Origin: JBBQXY01 sp051004815
Lineage (GTDB): Bacteria > Chloroflexota > Ktedonobacteria > Ktedonobacterales > Ktedonobacteraceae
Length of the DNA stretch: 46,331 nt
Direction: 5' to 3'
Assembly: GCA_051004815.1 (NCBI GenBank)
Contig: JBPCJY010000225.1
Location: 1-46,331 of the forward strand
Shown here: one piece after another, positions 22,263-31,038 of the stretch
Numbering within the stretch: position 1 is the first letter of the stretch
Layout of the letters: the number at the start of each line of letters is the position of its first letter
Position numbers and translations under genes: made by a program
Notes under the pieces: model-generated
Seen by the model: the letters and a program-made list of their open reading frames with translations, nothing else
What the model was told of the DNA's origin: nothing
Databases searched by the model: none

Positions 22263-24389
22263 TTACCTTTTCTTCCTCTTCTTTTTTTTAGGGTGACTCG
22301 GCTGGAATGGTTTGCTCGTGCGCTCGTTATCTCTATTGGTAGGTATTGACTCAACAATCTGTCTCGCTGGCTTAGCTTCATCAACATTCTGTCTCGTTCG
22401 CTTAGATGTAGTAGATGTATACAGCGTCCGCATGGATTTGAGCATCGGACGCATCATCTCCACCATCACAGCATCGGGATCGATTTGCTCGGCCTTATCC
22501 AGGTACTCTTCGGCCTGCTCGTAATCATCGATTGTCATGTAAAAGGTTGACAGTGCAATACAAAGCTCAGAGGAATCTGGATTAGCACTCAAACCCTCCT
22601 TGAGTACCTCAATAGCCATATCATCCTGATGCTCCGACTTGTACAGGAAGCTAAGCTGGACATACAGATTTATATCGTCGGGTTGTAACTCAAGAGCTTG
22701 GCGATAGCTCTTTTTGGCATCTTCAACATTTTCGAGCCTACTATAAGCCGCAGCAAGGTTGAACCAGGCCGGGGCAGAGGTTGGTTCCAGTTCTGCCGCA
22801 CGTTGATAGTGAAGCAAGGCGTCTTCGTCTTGCTCGCGTTCCGTGTCAATCTTGCCCAAATGAATCTCGATATTGGCCTCATCGGCTGGGCCGATACTCA
22901 AGTCTTTGGCCTGATTGAGATGCTCCTCTGCCTCATCCAGGTGATCTTCCATATCTTCCGTGAGCAACTCAGCCAGCACAACATGCGCCTCAAAGGTATT
23001 CTCAATCGTTAACGACTCACGCAAGGCTTCTTTCGCCAATTCCAGGAAGCGCAAAGCTCTATCATCATCCCCATTCTCGAAGCATATATCGCTATACTGC
23101 CTCTGTATTTTAGCCAGTAGCCTCAAAGTCTCTGCTCGCTCTTCGCTAAAGCGTTCTAGCGTCAGTTCCATATAAGCCATACATCGCTCATATTGAAAGC
23201 TTGAGAGCATACGAGTGGCAATCTCCTCGTACAGTGGGCGTTCATGCGGCACCTGCTTTATGAGGGCATCGTAGTAATAAACAGTTTGTATAATACGCCA
23301 GAGACTTACATCTACATATGGCTCCACATCTTCCAGTTTGGAGGGTTTGACCTCTTGTCTGAGCGCATCCAGGAATTTTTTATGTACCTCAATGCGCTCA
23401 CGCAACACCGTAGCAGGGAGCTGCAGAGCATTCAAGCCTTCATCGGCCATGCTGTGAATGCGCCACGAACTATCTTCTTGTTCAATCAACACATAACTTG
23501 ACCAAAACCAATGCCGCCCTGTTTTGTCGTAGACAAGGGTCGCGTGGGGAAGCTCCGGCAGCACCTCACTGGAAGATACATCAGTAAACACCATGGACCA
23601 ATCAAGTACAATCGTTTTGCTAGTTGCTGCCGGAGGGAGAGTAGCTGCGTCGACACTCACTTCATCAGGTAGCCAAAGCTCTGTTTCCTGCGCTGTACGT
23701 TCGTGGTTCAGGCCTGGTTCTAACGCATAACGATCAGGTTGTGCTTCATCGGCCCACACTTTGCGCCGTTCCACCCACGCATCCTTTGCGAGACCACCTC
23801 GCAATGGACTATCGTCCGTAAGCAGATCGTAAGCACTACGAAATCTGCCCTTCACCCACACCCTGACAAAAGTGTCAACAACATCCTGGGAAGACAGGTT
23901 ATGAAAATCGACATCGTCCTCTTCATCGTAGTCATCAAATTCGTCTTCGTCCTCGTCCTCATCAAATCCATCGTCAAAATCGGCAAAAGGCATCTCTTCA
24001 TCGGTAGAACTAAAGCTAGGTTCCACAATGCGATAGGGAGACGTTTGCCTCGTCGGCATGCTCCAGCGCGGATAAATCTTTGCCTCTTCCAGGTGTATCA
24101 ATGCACGTCTTGCTTCCTTACGAATATTTTTCAAGGGACTCAATTCATTAATAGCCAGCAAAACATCAGCGGCATCAATATGCTGTTCTTTTGCCAGCGC
24201 CTTCAGCAGCGCAACCTGGGCCGCCTCCGGCAGATCATTAATATTCGTCAAAGCCGGTTCGGCCTGATCCACGCTAAAACTTCTATGCAATTCCCCAGCA
24301 ATCTTATGGTACTGATCAAGTAGCGACTGTGCCTGCGCCATATCATCTTCCTGCACAACAAGCACCGCCTTATTTTTCCTCTTCGCCAA
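22263..24389 (-). CDS. Large tetratricopeptide-repeat protein with acidic stretch and SH3-free N-terminal module
   Basis: The 708-residue frame opens at TTG 24389, after a GGAAAGGTGG stretch. An ATG at 24341 with CAGGAAG is a second plausible start (692 residues). Both ends are Lys-rich. Residues about 125-155 are a run of Asp/Glu. Residues about 155-320 have an NTF2-like look, with a Phe-Val-Arg-Val-Trp start and conserved Trp residues. Residues about 385-640 contain at least six TPR-like helix pairs (Ala-Trp-Phe-Asn-Leu-Ala-Ala-Ala-Tyr-Ser, Gln-Leu-Ser-Phe-Leu-Tyr-Lys-Ser). No catalytic motif is seen and there is no signal peptide. It is probably a cytoplasmic scaffold; the partner is unknown. 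Confidence 0.8.
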   Translation of the reverse strand: MAKRKNKAVLVVQEDDMAQAQSLLDQYHKIAGELHRSFSVDQAEPALTNINDLPEAAQVALLKALAKEQHIDAADVLLAINELSPLKNIRKEARRALIHLEEAKIYPRWSMPTRQTSPYRIVEPSFSSTDEEMPFADFDDGFDEDEDEDEFDDYDEEDDVDFHNLSSQDVVDTFVRVWVKGRFRSAYDLLTDDSPLRGGLAKDAWVERRKVWADEAQPDRYALEPGLNHERTAQETELWLPDEVSVDAATLPPAATSKTIVLDWSMVFTDVSSSEVLPELPHATLVYDKTGRHWFWSSYVLIEQEDSSWRIHSMADEGLNALQLPATVLRERIEVHKKFLDALRQEVKPSKLEDVEPYVDVSLWRIIQTVYYYDALIKQVPHERPLYEEIATRMLSSFQYERCMAYMELTLERFSEERAETLRLLAKIQRQYSDICFENGDDDRALRFLELAKEALRESLTIENTFEAHVVLAELLTEDMEDHLDEAEEHLNQAKDLSIGPADEANIEIHLGKIDTEREQDEDALLHYQRAAELEPTSAPAWFNLAAAYSRLENVEDAKKSYRQALELQPDDINLYVQLSFLYKSEHQDDMAIEVLKEGLSANPDSSELCIALSTFYMTIDDYEQAEEYLDKAEQIDPDAVMVEMMRPMLKSMRTLYTSTTSKRTRQNVDEAKPARQIVESIPTNRDNERTSKPFQPSHPKKKKRKKR

Positions 24390-24505
24390 AGCCCACCACC
24401 TTTCCTTTACACAAAGCCTATATAAAGCAACTTTTTCTACCCCGCATTATATGCCGATTCCCTATATTGAGCAATCACCAACAAGCCAGGATGTATGAAC
24501 CCAGT

Positions 24506-24551
24506 GTAGGAGCCGATTTATCGCGCCCACCGCCGATTTATCGACCCGTCC
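24506..24551. repeat. Dispersed palindromic repeat, short form (46 bp)
   Basis: GTAGGAGCCGATTTATCG, CGCCCACCG, CCGATTTATCGACCCGTCC. Two base changes (GGAGCC, GACCC) break the end palindrome compared with the copies at 28728 and 30955. Confidence 0.7.
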
Positions 24552-24719
24552 TCATCATCACCAGCAAGGATGCAGAGCCATTGAGCAATCACTAGTACAA
24601 GCCAGCCTCAATGTAATACCTGTTCCCTCTGATAGAACGCGATGTCAGAGCCATTGAGCACCAAACAGCTTTACACTTTATTCGTTCAATTGGCAACGAT
24701 GACATCGCCCAGGCCAGCG

Positions 24720-24990
24720 ATGATGAACTCCAGATCATGTCCCCCCGAATTATTCCGTGGGAAGTCCTATCCAGCCAGCGATCAATATGCCCTTGCGATC
24801 GTGGTGTATGAATGGCTTAGTGGCGGACCGCCTTTTTACGAAGAGGATTTTATCCAATTGGGCTACCAACACACCTATGTACCTCCTGTCCCACTCAGCG
24901 TAAAAACACCATCAATTTCAAGAGAGGTCGAATCCATCGTCAATATAGCCTGACGAAAGATCCCAAAGGGATGCTCAACTAAACCTTGAT
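24720..24990 (+). pseudogene. Remnant of a Ser/Thr protein kinase C-lobe
   Basis: The frame from 24642 gives, from about 24735 on, Pro-Pro-Glu-Leu-Phe-Arg-Gly-Lys, then Ala-Ser-Asp-Gln-Tyr-Ala-Leu-Ala-Ile-Val-Val-Tyr-Glu-Trp-Leu-Ser-Gly-Gly-x-Pro-Phe. This is the APE to Asp-x-Tyr-x-Leu region (subdomains VIII-IX) of bacterial Hanks-type kinases. The frame stops at a TGA (24951-24953), but a one-base shift continues the family sequence as Leu-Thr-Lys-Asp-Pro-Lys, so a frameshift is present. The N-lobe, P-loop, catalytic loop and DFG are all missing. It cannot encode an active kinase. Confidence 0.72.
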
Positions 24991-25157
24991 ACTTTACCAC
25001 CATCAGATCTCTTTAATCATATCTTGCGCGAAATAGGCAAAAACGCCAAAAACGCCAGATAGCACCCCCTGTGAAAATTCCACACCATCATTGGTCCAAG
25101 ACGCCTACCAGGGTCGCCTCATAACCTGGATCGGCTCTCCGAACCACTTCGTGTATG

Positions 25158-25186
25158 GTAGGGGCGATCCCTTGCGGTCGCCCTGG
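25158..25186. repeat. GGGCGA...TCGCCC hairpin repeat
   Basis: GTAGGGGCGATCCCTTGCGGTCGCCCTGG contains inverted GGGCGA (25162-25167) and TCGCCC (25178-25183). A second GGTCGCCCTG word lies at about 25232-25241. It shares the GTAGGGG opening with the other repeat family but differs after it. Confidence 0.5.
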
Positions 25187-25304
25187 TGGAGGTTGAATCG
25201 CTTGCTGCGCCTTCAGTTCGCGCCTTTGGTGGTCGCCCTGCCAATGCCTTATGTGATAAAAATAGAACATACATAATCTCACACATCCAAAGGGAGCACC
25301 ACTA

Positions 25305-28300
25305 ATGATCATATCCCCCGTACATATCTGGGAAGAGCACATCGAAATTCCAACCTATGATGTTGGTGAACCAGACAAAAATCCCATGTTTCTGGAGAAA
25401 CGCGTCTATCAGGGCAGTTCGGGCAAAGTATACCCCTATCCCGTAATAGACAAGATTCAAGACGACAAAAAACCCGTAGCTTACACCATCGTGTTTCTTG
25501 AGAACGAATACCTCCACATCGAGATCATGCCGGAACTCGGTGGGCGCATCTACCGCGCACTCGATAAAACCAATGGCTACGATTTTGTCTACTACAACCG
25601 TGTAATCAAACCAGCACTGGTTGGACTGGCCGGCCCCTGGATTTCCGGCGGCATCGAATTCAATTGGCCCCAACACCATCGCCCGAACACCTTTGGCCCG
25701 GTCGAATATGCCATCGAGCATCATACCAACGGCAGCAAAACCGTCTACGTCAGTGAAATCGACCGCATCTATGGCACAAAAATGACAGCTGGCTTCACAC
25801 TCCATCCAGGGAAAGCGTACCTGGAAATCCACGTACAACTGTACAATCGAACGCCAGAACCGCAAACATTCCTCTGGTGGGCCAATCCGGCAGTCTCCGT
25901 CAACGATCATACGCAGTCGATCTTTCCGCCCGACGTCCATGCCGTCTTCGACCACGGCAGACGCGACGTATCCAGATTTCCTATAGCCACAGGTACCTAC
26001 TATAAAGTCGATTATTCCGCCGGAGTGGATATCTCGCGCTACAAAAACGTTCCAGTACCCACCTCATACATGGCCTACCATTCAGACTACAACTTTGTCG
26101 GCGGCTACGATCACGCGCAACAGGCTGGTATCCTGCATATTGCCAATCATCATATCTCGCCCGGTAAAAAGCAGTGGACATGGGGCCATGGCGAGTTCGG
26201 CCAGGCCTGGGATCGCAACTTGACCGACGAAGACGGCCCATACATCGAACTCATGACCGGCGTCTACACCGACAACCAGCCAGACTTTTCCTGGCTCCAA
26301 CCATACGAAGAAAAATCGTTTACACAATATTTTCTGCCCTACAAAAACATTGGCGTCGTAAAAAACGCCTCGATAGATGTAGCCATCAATCTGGACATTG
26401 ACGACGCGGCCCATACCGCCCGTACAGCTAGCTTACAGGTCTACGCCACCTCTGTCTTTGCCGACGCGCTAATCGAACTTCAAGGCAAGAGCCAACTCTA
26501 CATCAGCGAAACCACCACAATTTCACCCACCCAGACATTCTCCACGCTGGTACCATTAGCGAGCGAAGACGCGCCTGACGACCTCATCGCCACCGTCAAG
26601 GATGCTCACGGCAACCTACTCATCACATACCAACCCAAAAAGCCAGCGATCGAAAAACTACCCGCCGCGGCACAGCCACTTCCTCCCCCAACAGAAATAA
26701 GCACAAACGAAAAGCTCTACCTGGCTGGACTACATCTCGAACAGTACCGTCACGCGACATTCGCCCCTGATCCTTACTATCGTGAGGGTCTAAAACGTGA
26801 CCCAGGCGATATCCGCATCAATGTCGCCCTCGGCACGCTCCTCCTGCGCCGAGGATTGTTCCGCGCAAGCGAAACCCATTTCCGCACAGCCATCGCCACC
26901 CTCACGCGGCACAACTCCAACCCCTATGACAGCGAAGCCTACTATCAATTGGGCGTCACATTGAAAATGCAAGGACGCCTCGACGAAGCCTTCTCCGCGT
27001 TTTATAAAGCAGTCTGGTCAGCAGCATGGCAAGATAGCGGCTACTTCTCCCTTGCCCAGATCGCCTGCGAAAAGAAAGCCTATCTGGAAGCATTGGAATT
27101 GGTCGAACGTTCACTCACCCGTAATACACGAAATTATCAAGCCCGCAACCTTAAAGTAGCACTCCTGCGCAAACTGGGACGCCTGGAAGAAGCCTTACAT
27201 ATTGCCGAGGAGACCATCCAGCTCGATATCGCTGATTTTGGGGCGCATAATGAGCGATATTTGCTACACATTGCACGAGCAGAACAAAGCCAGGCCGAAG
27301 TAGCATTGAACGAGTTGACCCGCTTGCTAAGAATCAATGCGCCAGACGCCCCACTGAACGCAATAAATTGCGCCCCTACAATCGCCTTAGCAACCGATTA
27401 CATGCATTGCGGACTATACGAGGAAAGCACTACTGTATTGCATCGCCTCGTTGTGGATGCAAATCAGCCAGCCTATCCAATGCTGCACTATTATCTGGGC
27501 TATCTTTACGAAAAGTTGGGCCACCTCGCACTGGCACAGGCATATCGACAGGCGGCAAGCACCGCCTCACCCAATTACTGTTTCCCCAATAGCCTGGACG
27601 ATCTGCTTGTGCTAGAAAGTGCTATTGCCGCCCATCCCAACGATGCAAAGGCACATTACTACCTGGGCAATCTGCTCTATGACAAGAAACGCCATGCCGA
27701 GGCCATCCAGCATTGGGAAACCTCGCGTCAAGCCGATGGTTCATTCGCCACCGTCCATCGTAACCTGGCACTCGCCTACTACAACATACTGGGCAAGCCA
27801 GATGCCGCCCTATCTTCCCTCACAACCGCCTTTGCCTGTAATCAGCAAGATGCTAGAGTGTTTTACGAACTGGACCAACTTCATAAAAAAGTGGGCTATA
27901 CACCCGCGCAAAGACTGGCGCATCTGGAAGGTCATTATGCATTGGTCACTGCACGCGATGATCTGTACCTGGAATACATCACCCTGCTCAACACGCTCAA
28001 TCAACATGAAAGAGCCTTGCGCCTGCTTTCAGAACGCATCTTCCACCCCTGGGAAGGCGGCGAGGGCAAAGTAACGGGCCAATATGTCTTCGCACAAGTA
28101 GAGTTAGGCAAACACCTTCTCCACGCTCAACGAGCGCAAGATGCACTCGCAACACTACAAAAGGCACTGCTCTACCCACAAAACCTCGGTGAAGGGAAAT
28201 TGGCCGGTGCGCAAGAAAACAACATCTATTACTACCTGGGCTGCGCATACGAGCAACTGAGCATGACCGCACAGGCAACAGAACACTTCCTCGTCGCATC

Positions 28301-28688
28301 TCAAGGACTCGCGGAGCCGACCAGTGCCATGTTCTATAATGACCAACCACCAGATATGATCTTCTATCAAGGCTTGGCCTGGCTCAAACTTCAGAACGAA
28401 AAGGAGGCCAAACGCCGCTTCAATAAACTGATCAACTACGGCGAACAGCACCTGTTCGACACCATAAAGATCGACTATTTCGCCGTGTCACTCCCCGACT
28501 TCCTGGTCTTCGAGGACGACCTGAACAAACGCAACCAGGTCCACTGTCACTATATGCTAGGTCTTGGTCATCTCGGCCTCTCAGAGTACGCGCAAGCCCA
28601 ATCACACTTCTCTCAAGCCTTGGCACTGGACGCCAATCACCAGGGAGCAATCACCCATCTCAAAATGTGCTCTACCCGTGTCCCGTAG
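25305..28688 (+). CDS. DUF5107 domain plus tetratricopeptide-repeat protein
   Basis: This 1127-residue protein starts at an ATG with AGGGAG upstream. Residues 1 to about 360 match the DUF5107 style: a galactose-mutarotase-like beta-sandwich with Met-Pro-Glu-Leu-Gly-Gly-Arg-Ile-Tyr near 79-87, Gly-Gly-Ile-Glu-Phe-Asn-Trp-Pro-Gln-His-His near 119-129, and Trp-Gly-x-Gly-Glu-Phe-Gly-x-x-Trp-Asp. These Arg, His, Glu and Trp residues are what a carbohydrate-binding or carbohydrate-acting site would use. A beta-rich linker runs to about 460, then TPR-like pairs fill 470-1120. No signal peptide is visible, so it is cytoplasmic. The neighbouring convergent sugar ABC transporter suggests it handles the imported sugar. 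The stop codon lies within a repeat. Confidence 0.85.
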   Translation: MIISPVHIWEEHIEIPTYDVGEPDKNPMFLEKRVYQGSSGKVYPYPVIDKIQDDKKPVAYTIVFLENEYLHIEIMPELGGRIYRALDKTNGYDFVYYNRVIKPALVGLAGPWISGGIEFNWPQHHRPNTFGPVEYAIEHHTNGSKTVYVSEIDRIYGTKMTAGFTLHPGKAYLEIHVQLYNRTPEPQTFLWWANPAVSVNDHTQSIFPPDVHAVFDHGRRDVSRFPIATGTYYKVDYSAGVDISRYKNVPVPTSYMAYHSDYNFVGGYDHAQQAGILHIANHHISPGKKQWTWGHGEFGQAWDRNLTDEDGPYIELMTGVYTDNQPDFSWLQPYEEKSFTQYFLPYKNIGVVKNASIDVAINLDIDDAAHTARTASLQVYATSVFADALIELQGKSQLYISETTTISPTQTFSTLVPLASEDAPDDLIATVKDAHGNLLITYQPKKPAIEKLPAAAQPLPPPTEISTNEKLYLAGLHLEQYRHATFAPDPYYREGLKRDPGDIRINVALGTLLLRRGLFRASETHFRTAIATLTRHNSNPYDSEAYYQLGVTLKMQGRLDEAFSAFYKAVWSAAWQDSGYFSLAQIACEKKAYLEALELVERSLTRNTRNYQARNLKVALLRKLGRLEEALHIAEETIQLDIADFGAHNERYLLHIARAEQSQAEVALNELTRLLRINAPDAPLNAINCAPTIALATDYMHCGLYEESTTVLHRLVVDANQPAYPMLHYYLGYLYEKLGHLALAQAYRQAASTASPNYCFPNSLDDLLVLESAIAAHPNDAKAHYYLGNLLYDKKRHAEAIQHWETSRQADGSFATVHRNLALAYYNILGKPDAALSSLTTAFACNQQDARVFYELDQLHKKVGYTPAQRLAHLEGHYALVTARDDLYLEYITLLNTLNQHERALRLLSERIFHPWEGGEGKVTGQYVFAQVELGKHLLHAQRAQDALATLQKALLYPQNLGEGKLAGAQENNIYYYLGCAYEQLSMTAQATEHFLVASQGLAEPTSAMFYNDQPPDMIFYQGLAWLKLQNEKEAKRRFNKLINYGEQHLFDTIKIDYFAVSLPDFLVFEDDLNKRNQVHCHYMLGLGHLGLSEYAQAQSHFSQALALDANHQGAITHLKMCSTRVP

Positions 28689-28698
28689 GGCCCGATTA
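28685..28698. repeat. Partial copy of the dispersed repeat, supplying the upstream gene's stop codon
   Basis: GTAGGGCCCGATTA at 28685-28698 is the opening of the repeat, cut off after 14 bp. Its TAG (28686-28688) is the stop of the DUF5107-TPR gene, so the protein's last residues may differ from relatives. Confidence 0.55.
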
Positions 28699-28727
28699 TG
28701 AACTTTAAAGAAATACCCCGGATATCC

Positions 28728-28773
28728 GTAGGGCCCGATTTATCGCGGCCACCGCCGATTTATCGGCCCGTCC
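28728..28773. repeat. Dispersed palindromic repeat, short form (46 bp)
   Basis: GTAGGGCCCGATTTATCG ... CCGATTTATCGGCCCGTCC with 8-bp inverted ends. It lies between the converging DUF5107-TPR and MalG-type genes. The flank GTCCAGTTG is shared with the copy at 30955-31000, so homology extends past the core. Confidence 0.75.
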
Positions 28774-28820
28774 AGTTGGCAGATATCCACTGTAATTCAT
28801 TCCATTTGCATGACAAAGAT

Positions 28821-29786
28821 TTACCCTTTAACCGCACCAGCCGTCAGCCCACTAACAAGCTGTTTCTGGAACACAGTGAAGAGTATAACAATCGGCAAAG
28901 ATACCACCACGCTGGCTGCCATCATGTCAGGCCAACGATCCTGGAACTCACCGATGTACGTCAGCACAAAACCAGGTGGTATCGTGCGCATATCGGAGCT
29001 GCTGGTCAAGGTCAAAGCAAAGAGCAACTCGTTCCAGGAGTTGAGGAAAGCGAAAAAGCCCACCGCCACCACACCCGGAATGATGATGGGCATCACAATA
29101 GCCCACAGCGAGCCTAACCGACTCAAGCCATCCACGCGAGCAGCATCCTCCAAATCGGTTGGCAATGTATCGCAGAATCCCTTAATCATCCAGATACTAA
29201 ATGGCAGCGAGAAGGTCGTGAACGACAACACCAATGCCGGATACGTATTGAGCAGGTTCAACTGGCGGAAGAGCGTATAAAGCGAGATCAAAATGGTCAC
29301 ATACGGGAACATCTGTGTCGCCAGAATGACCAATAACAAGGCCCGCGCTCCCCGGAATTTAAAGCGCGAAAGGACGTAGCCAGCCGGAGTTGCGGCTAAT
29401 AGCGTCAAGAACGTAGTGCAAAAACTGACAATCAGGCTATTCTTGAAATAGGTCACGAAGCCCTGTTGATCTGCTGGCAAAATTAGATAGCTATAGAACG
29501 TCAGTATATGCGGCCACCACGTCGGTGGGTCCTGGAATGCCTCCAACTGTGGCTTGATCGAAGTCGAGAGGAGCCAGAAGGTTGGGAAGAACGCGTAGAT
29601 CAGCAGGACAAAAAGGATAAGATACAGCACGAGCCGACTCCAGGTGAAGCGGCGTTTGGCAGGGAGTTTGCTCTGTGTATGGCTTTGTGCCGCGGCTTCC
29701 GCATCCTCTTGTTCGGCACTAGGTGGCAACAGGGCTTCGATTTCCGTCTGTTCCTGCACCATCGGGTTCGACAGGTCTTCTTTCAT
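28821..29786 (-). CDS. Carbohydrate ABC transporter permease, MalG type
   Basis: The 321-residue inner-membrane protein starts at an ATG that overlaps the previous permease's stop by 4 bp (ATGA), so the two are coupled. A charged, Ala/Glu-rich N-terminus of about 50 residues precedes six predicted helices. The EAA loop near the C-terminus (Asp-Ala-Ala-Arg-Val-Asp-Gly then Ile-Val-Met-Pro-Ile-Ile near 210-235) is the contact for the ATPase. Family CUT1 permeases of this pattern import oligosaccharides or glycosides. The ATPase gene is not in the window and is probably shared. Confidence 0.94.
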   Translation of the reverse strand: MKEDLSNPMVQEQTEIEALLPPSAEQEDAEAAAQSHTQSKLPAKRRFTWSRLVLYLILFVLLIYAFFPTFWLLSTSIKPQLEAFQDPPTWWPHILTFYSYLILPADQQGFVTYFKNSLIVSFCTTFLTLLAATPAGYVLSRFKFRGARALLLVILATQMFPYVTILISLYTLFRQLNLLNTYPALVLSFTTFSLPFSIWMIKGFCDTLPTDLEDAARVDGLSRLGSLWAIVMPIIIPGVVAVGFFAFLNSWNELLFALTLTSSSDMRTIPPGFVLTYIGEFQDRWPDMMAASVVVSLPIVILFTVFQKQLVSGLTAGAVKG

Positions 29787-30754
29787 CGAGATTCCGTTCT
29801 CCCTTCCATAATGCGCACATAGAAATAGGTGAACACCAACAGCATCAAGAGCCAGAGCACACCCATGGTGGCGGCATAGCTAATACTTTGGTCGATAAAG
29901 CCAGTGCGATAAATATTGATGACGATGTTATTAGTGGCGTTACCAGGGCCACCATTGGTCATGGCCCAGATGATAGCAAACTCGTTGAGGCCCCAGATAA
30001 ATTCCAGGGTGGTGGTAATCACGATAATGCCGCGCAACCCCGGCACGGTCACATTCCAGAATTTGGCCCATGGGCCAGCACCATCCACGGTAGCGGCATC
30101 GACCAGGTCCTGCGGAACGGTTTGCATTCCCGCCAGCAGCATCAGCGTAAAGAAGGGAAACTTATTCCAGATGGCCGCGAAAATGGTAGCTATAATGGCA
30201 AGATTGCCTTCACCACCGAACCACGCCAGGGGATGTGGAAAAGGTTGCCAGCCAAAAAGATCGATCGAGGTCAAGATTTGGTTGATGATGCCATATTGCG
30301 AATTGAACATGTAGAAAAATAAGTAGGCCACGACCACATAGGGCAGTACCCACGGCACCAGTGCCAGTCCGCGCCACAGCAGTTGGAAGCGCAACTGTTG
30401 GTTCAGTAGCAGTGCGAAGGCAAAGCCAATCACAAAGGCTATAACCGTCGAGGTGATACTGAAGAGTGCGCTGAAAGCAACCGAGTGCCAGAAGTCAAAG
30501 ACAGGATTGGTCAAGATTTTGGCGTAGTTCTCCAGCCCAACCCAGTGGTTAAGCAACGGCTCAGCCAGGTTGAGCGATTGAAACGATAACAGCACCGTGT
30601 TGAAAACGGGATAAAAAATAACGCCAATCAACAAAATAAGCGACGGCACCAACAAAACCAAAATCAGCAGAGGGCCATCTAACCCCTGGCTATTGCGCGG
30701 CCTGCGCTTAGGTACAAGACCGGACTGTTCAGCATTTGCATTGACCAAGGCCAT
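29783..30754 (-). CDS. Carbohydrate ABC transporter permease, MalF type
   Basis: The 323-residue protein starts at an ATG with GAGGGGAAAG upstream. Helices are seen at about 30-52, 95-118, 125-148, 175-200, 230-255 and 290-312. The EAA loop reads Asp-Ala-Ala-Thr-Val-Asp-Gly-Ala-Gly-x-Trp-x-x-Phe-Trp-Asn-Val-Thr-Val-Pro. It is the first permease after the solute-binding protein gene, 284 bp away, with a stable hairpin between them. Together with the next gene it forms the membrane channel of a CUT1-type sugar importer. Confidence 0.94.
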   Translation of the reverse strand: MALVNANAEQSGLVPKRRPRNSQGLDGPLLILVLLVPSLILLIGVIFYPVFNTVLLSFQSLNLAEPLLNHWVGLENYAKILTNPVFDFWHSVAFSALFSITSTVIAFVIGFAFALLLNQQLRFQLLWRGLALVPWVLPYVVVAYLFFYMFNSQYGIINQILTSIDLFGWQPFPHPLAWFGGEGNLAIIATIFAAIWNKFPFFTLMLLAGMQTVPQDLVDAATVDGAGPWAKFWNVTVPGLRGIIVITTTLEFIWGLNEFAIIWAMTNGGPGNATNNIVINIYRTGFIDQSISYAATMGVLWLLMLLVFTYFYVRIMEGRTESR

Positions 30755-30820
30755 CGTTCTCTTTCCCCTCTAGTATAGAGCGTCTGGAACGTCTTTGCTA
30801 CCTCCATGACGCACGGAACC

Positions 30821-30873
30821 GGAGCAGTCGGAGCGAAACCAGGTAAATAATCCGTTTTCCCTCCAACTGCTCC
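30821..30873 (-). promoter_or_regulatory. Intercistronic hairpin between solute-binding and permease genes
   Basis: GGAGCAGTCGGAG (30821-30833) and CTCCAACTGCTCC (30861-30873) form a 13-bp stem with one mismatch and a 27-nt loop. It lies between the binding-protein stop and the first permease start. In known sugar operons a hairpin at this place shields the upstream mRNA and lets the binding protein be made in excess. No T run follows, so full termination is unlikely. Confidence 0.55.
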
Positions 30874-30954
30874 TCTACCTGCCTTTGCTAATCCCCATCA
30901 TACCACCTCCACTATCACGCGTTATCCCTCAACGTAACCCGCCTTAACACCCCT

Positions 30955-31000
30955 GTAGGGGCCGATTTATCGCGCCCACCGCCGATTCATCGGCCCGTCC
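30955..31000. repeat. Dispersed palindromic repeat, short form (46 bp)
   Basis: GTAGGGGCCGATTTATCG ... CCGATTCATCGGCCCGTCC. The ends GGGCCGAT/ATCGGCCC are perfect inverted repeats. It lies 38 bp downstream of the solute-binding protein stop, inside the operon. Confidence 0.75.
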
Positions 31001-31038
31001 AGTTGCTAGAATATCCGCGTGAATGTGTTCATACACCC

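Larger units (their letters stand above)
24390..25304. other. 915-bp decayed intergenic region with pseudogene and repeats
   Basis: Lies between the divergent TPR gene and the DUF5107 gene. It contains a short-form repeat (24506-24551), a kinase remnant (24720-24990) and a second hairpin repeat (25158-25186). Short words such as TTGAGCAATCAC and CAGAGCCATTGAGCA occur twice around the first repeat (for example 24466-24477 and again near 24580), as if the segment had been duplicated. I see no intact gene. Confidence 0.7.

Noticed and set aside
25302..25955. A 217-codon minus-strand frame over the DUF5107 domain
   Set aside because: Antisense to a conserved domain; no motif of its own.
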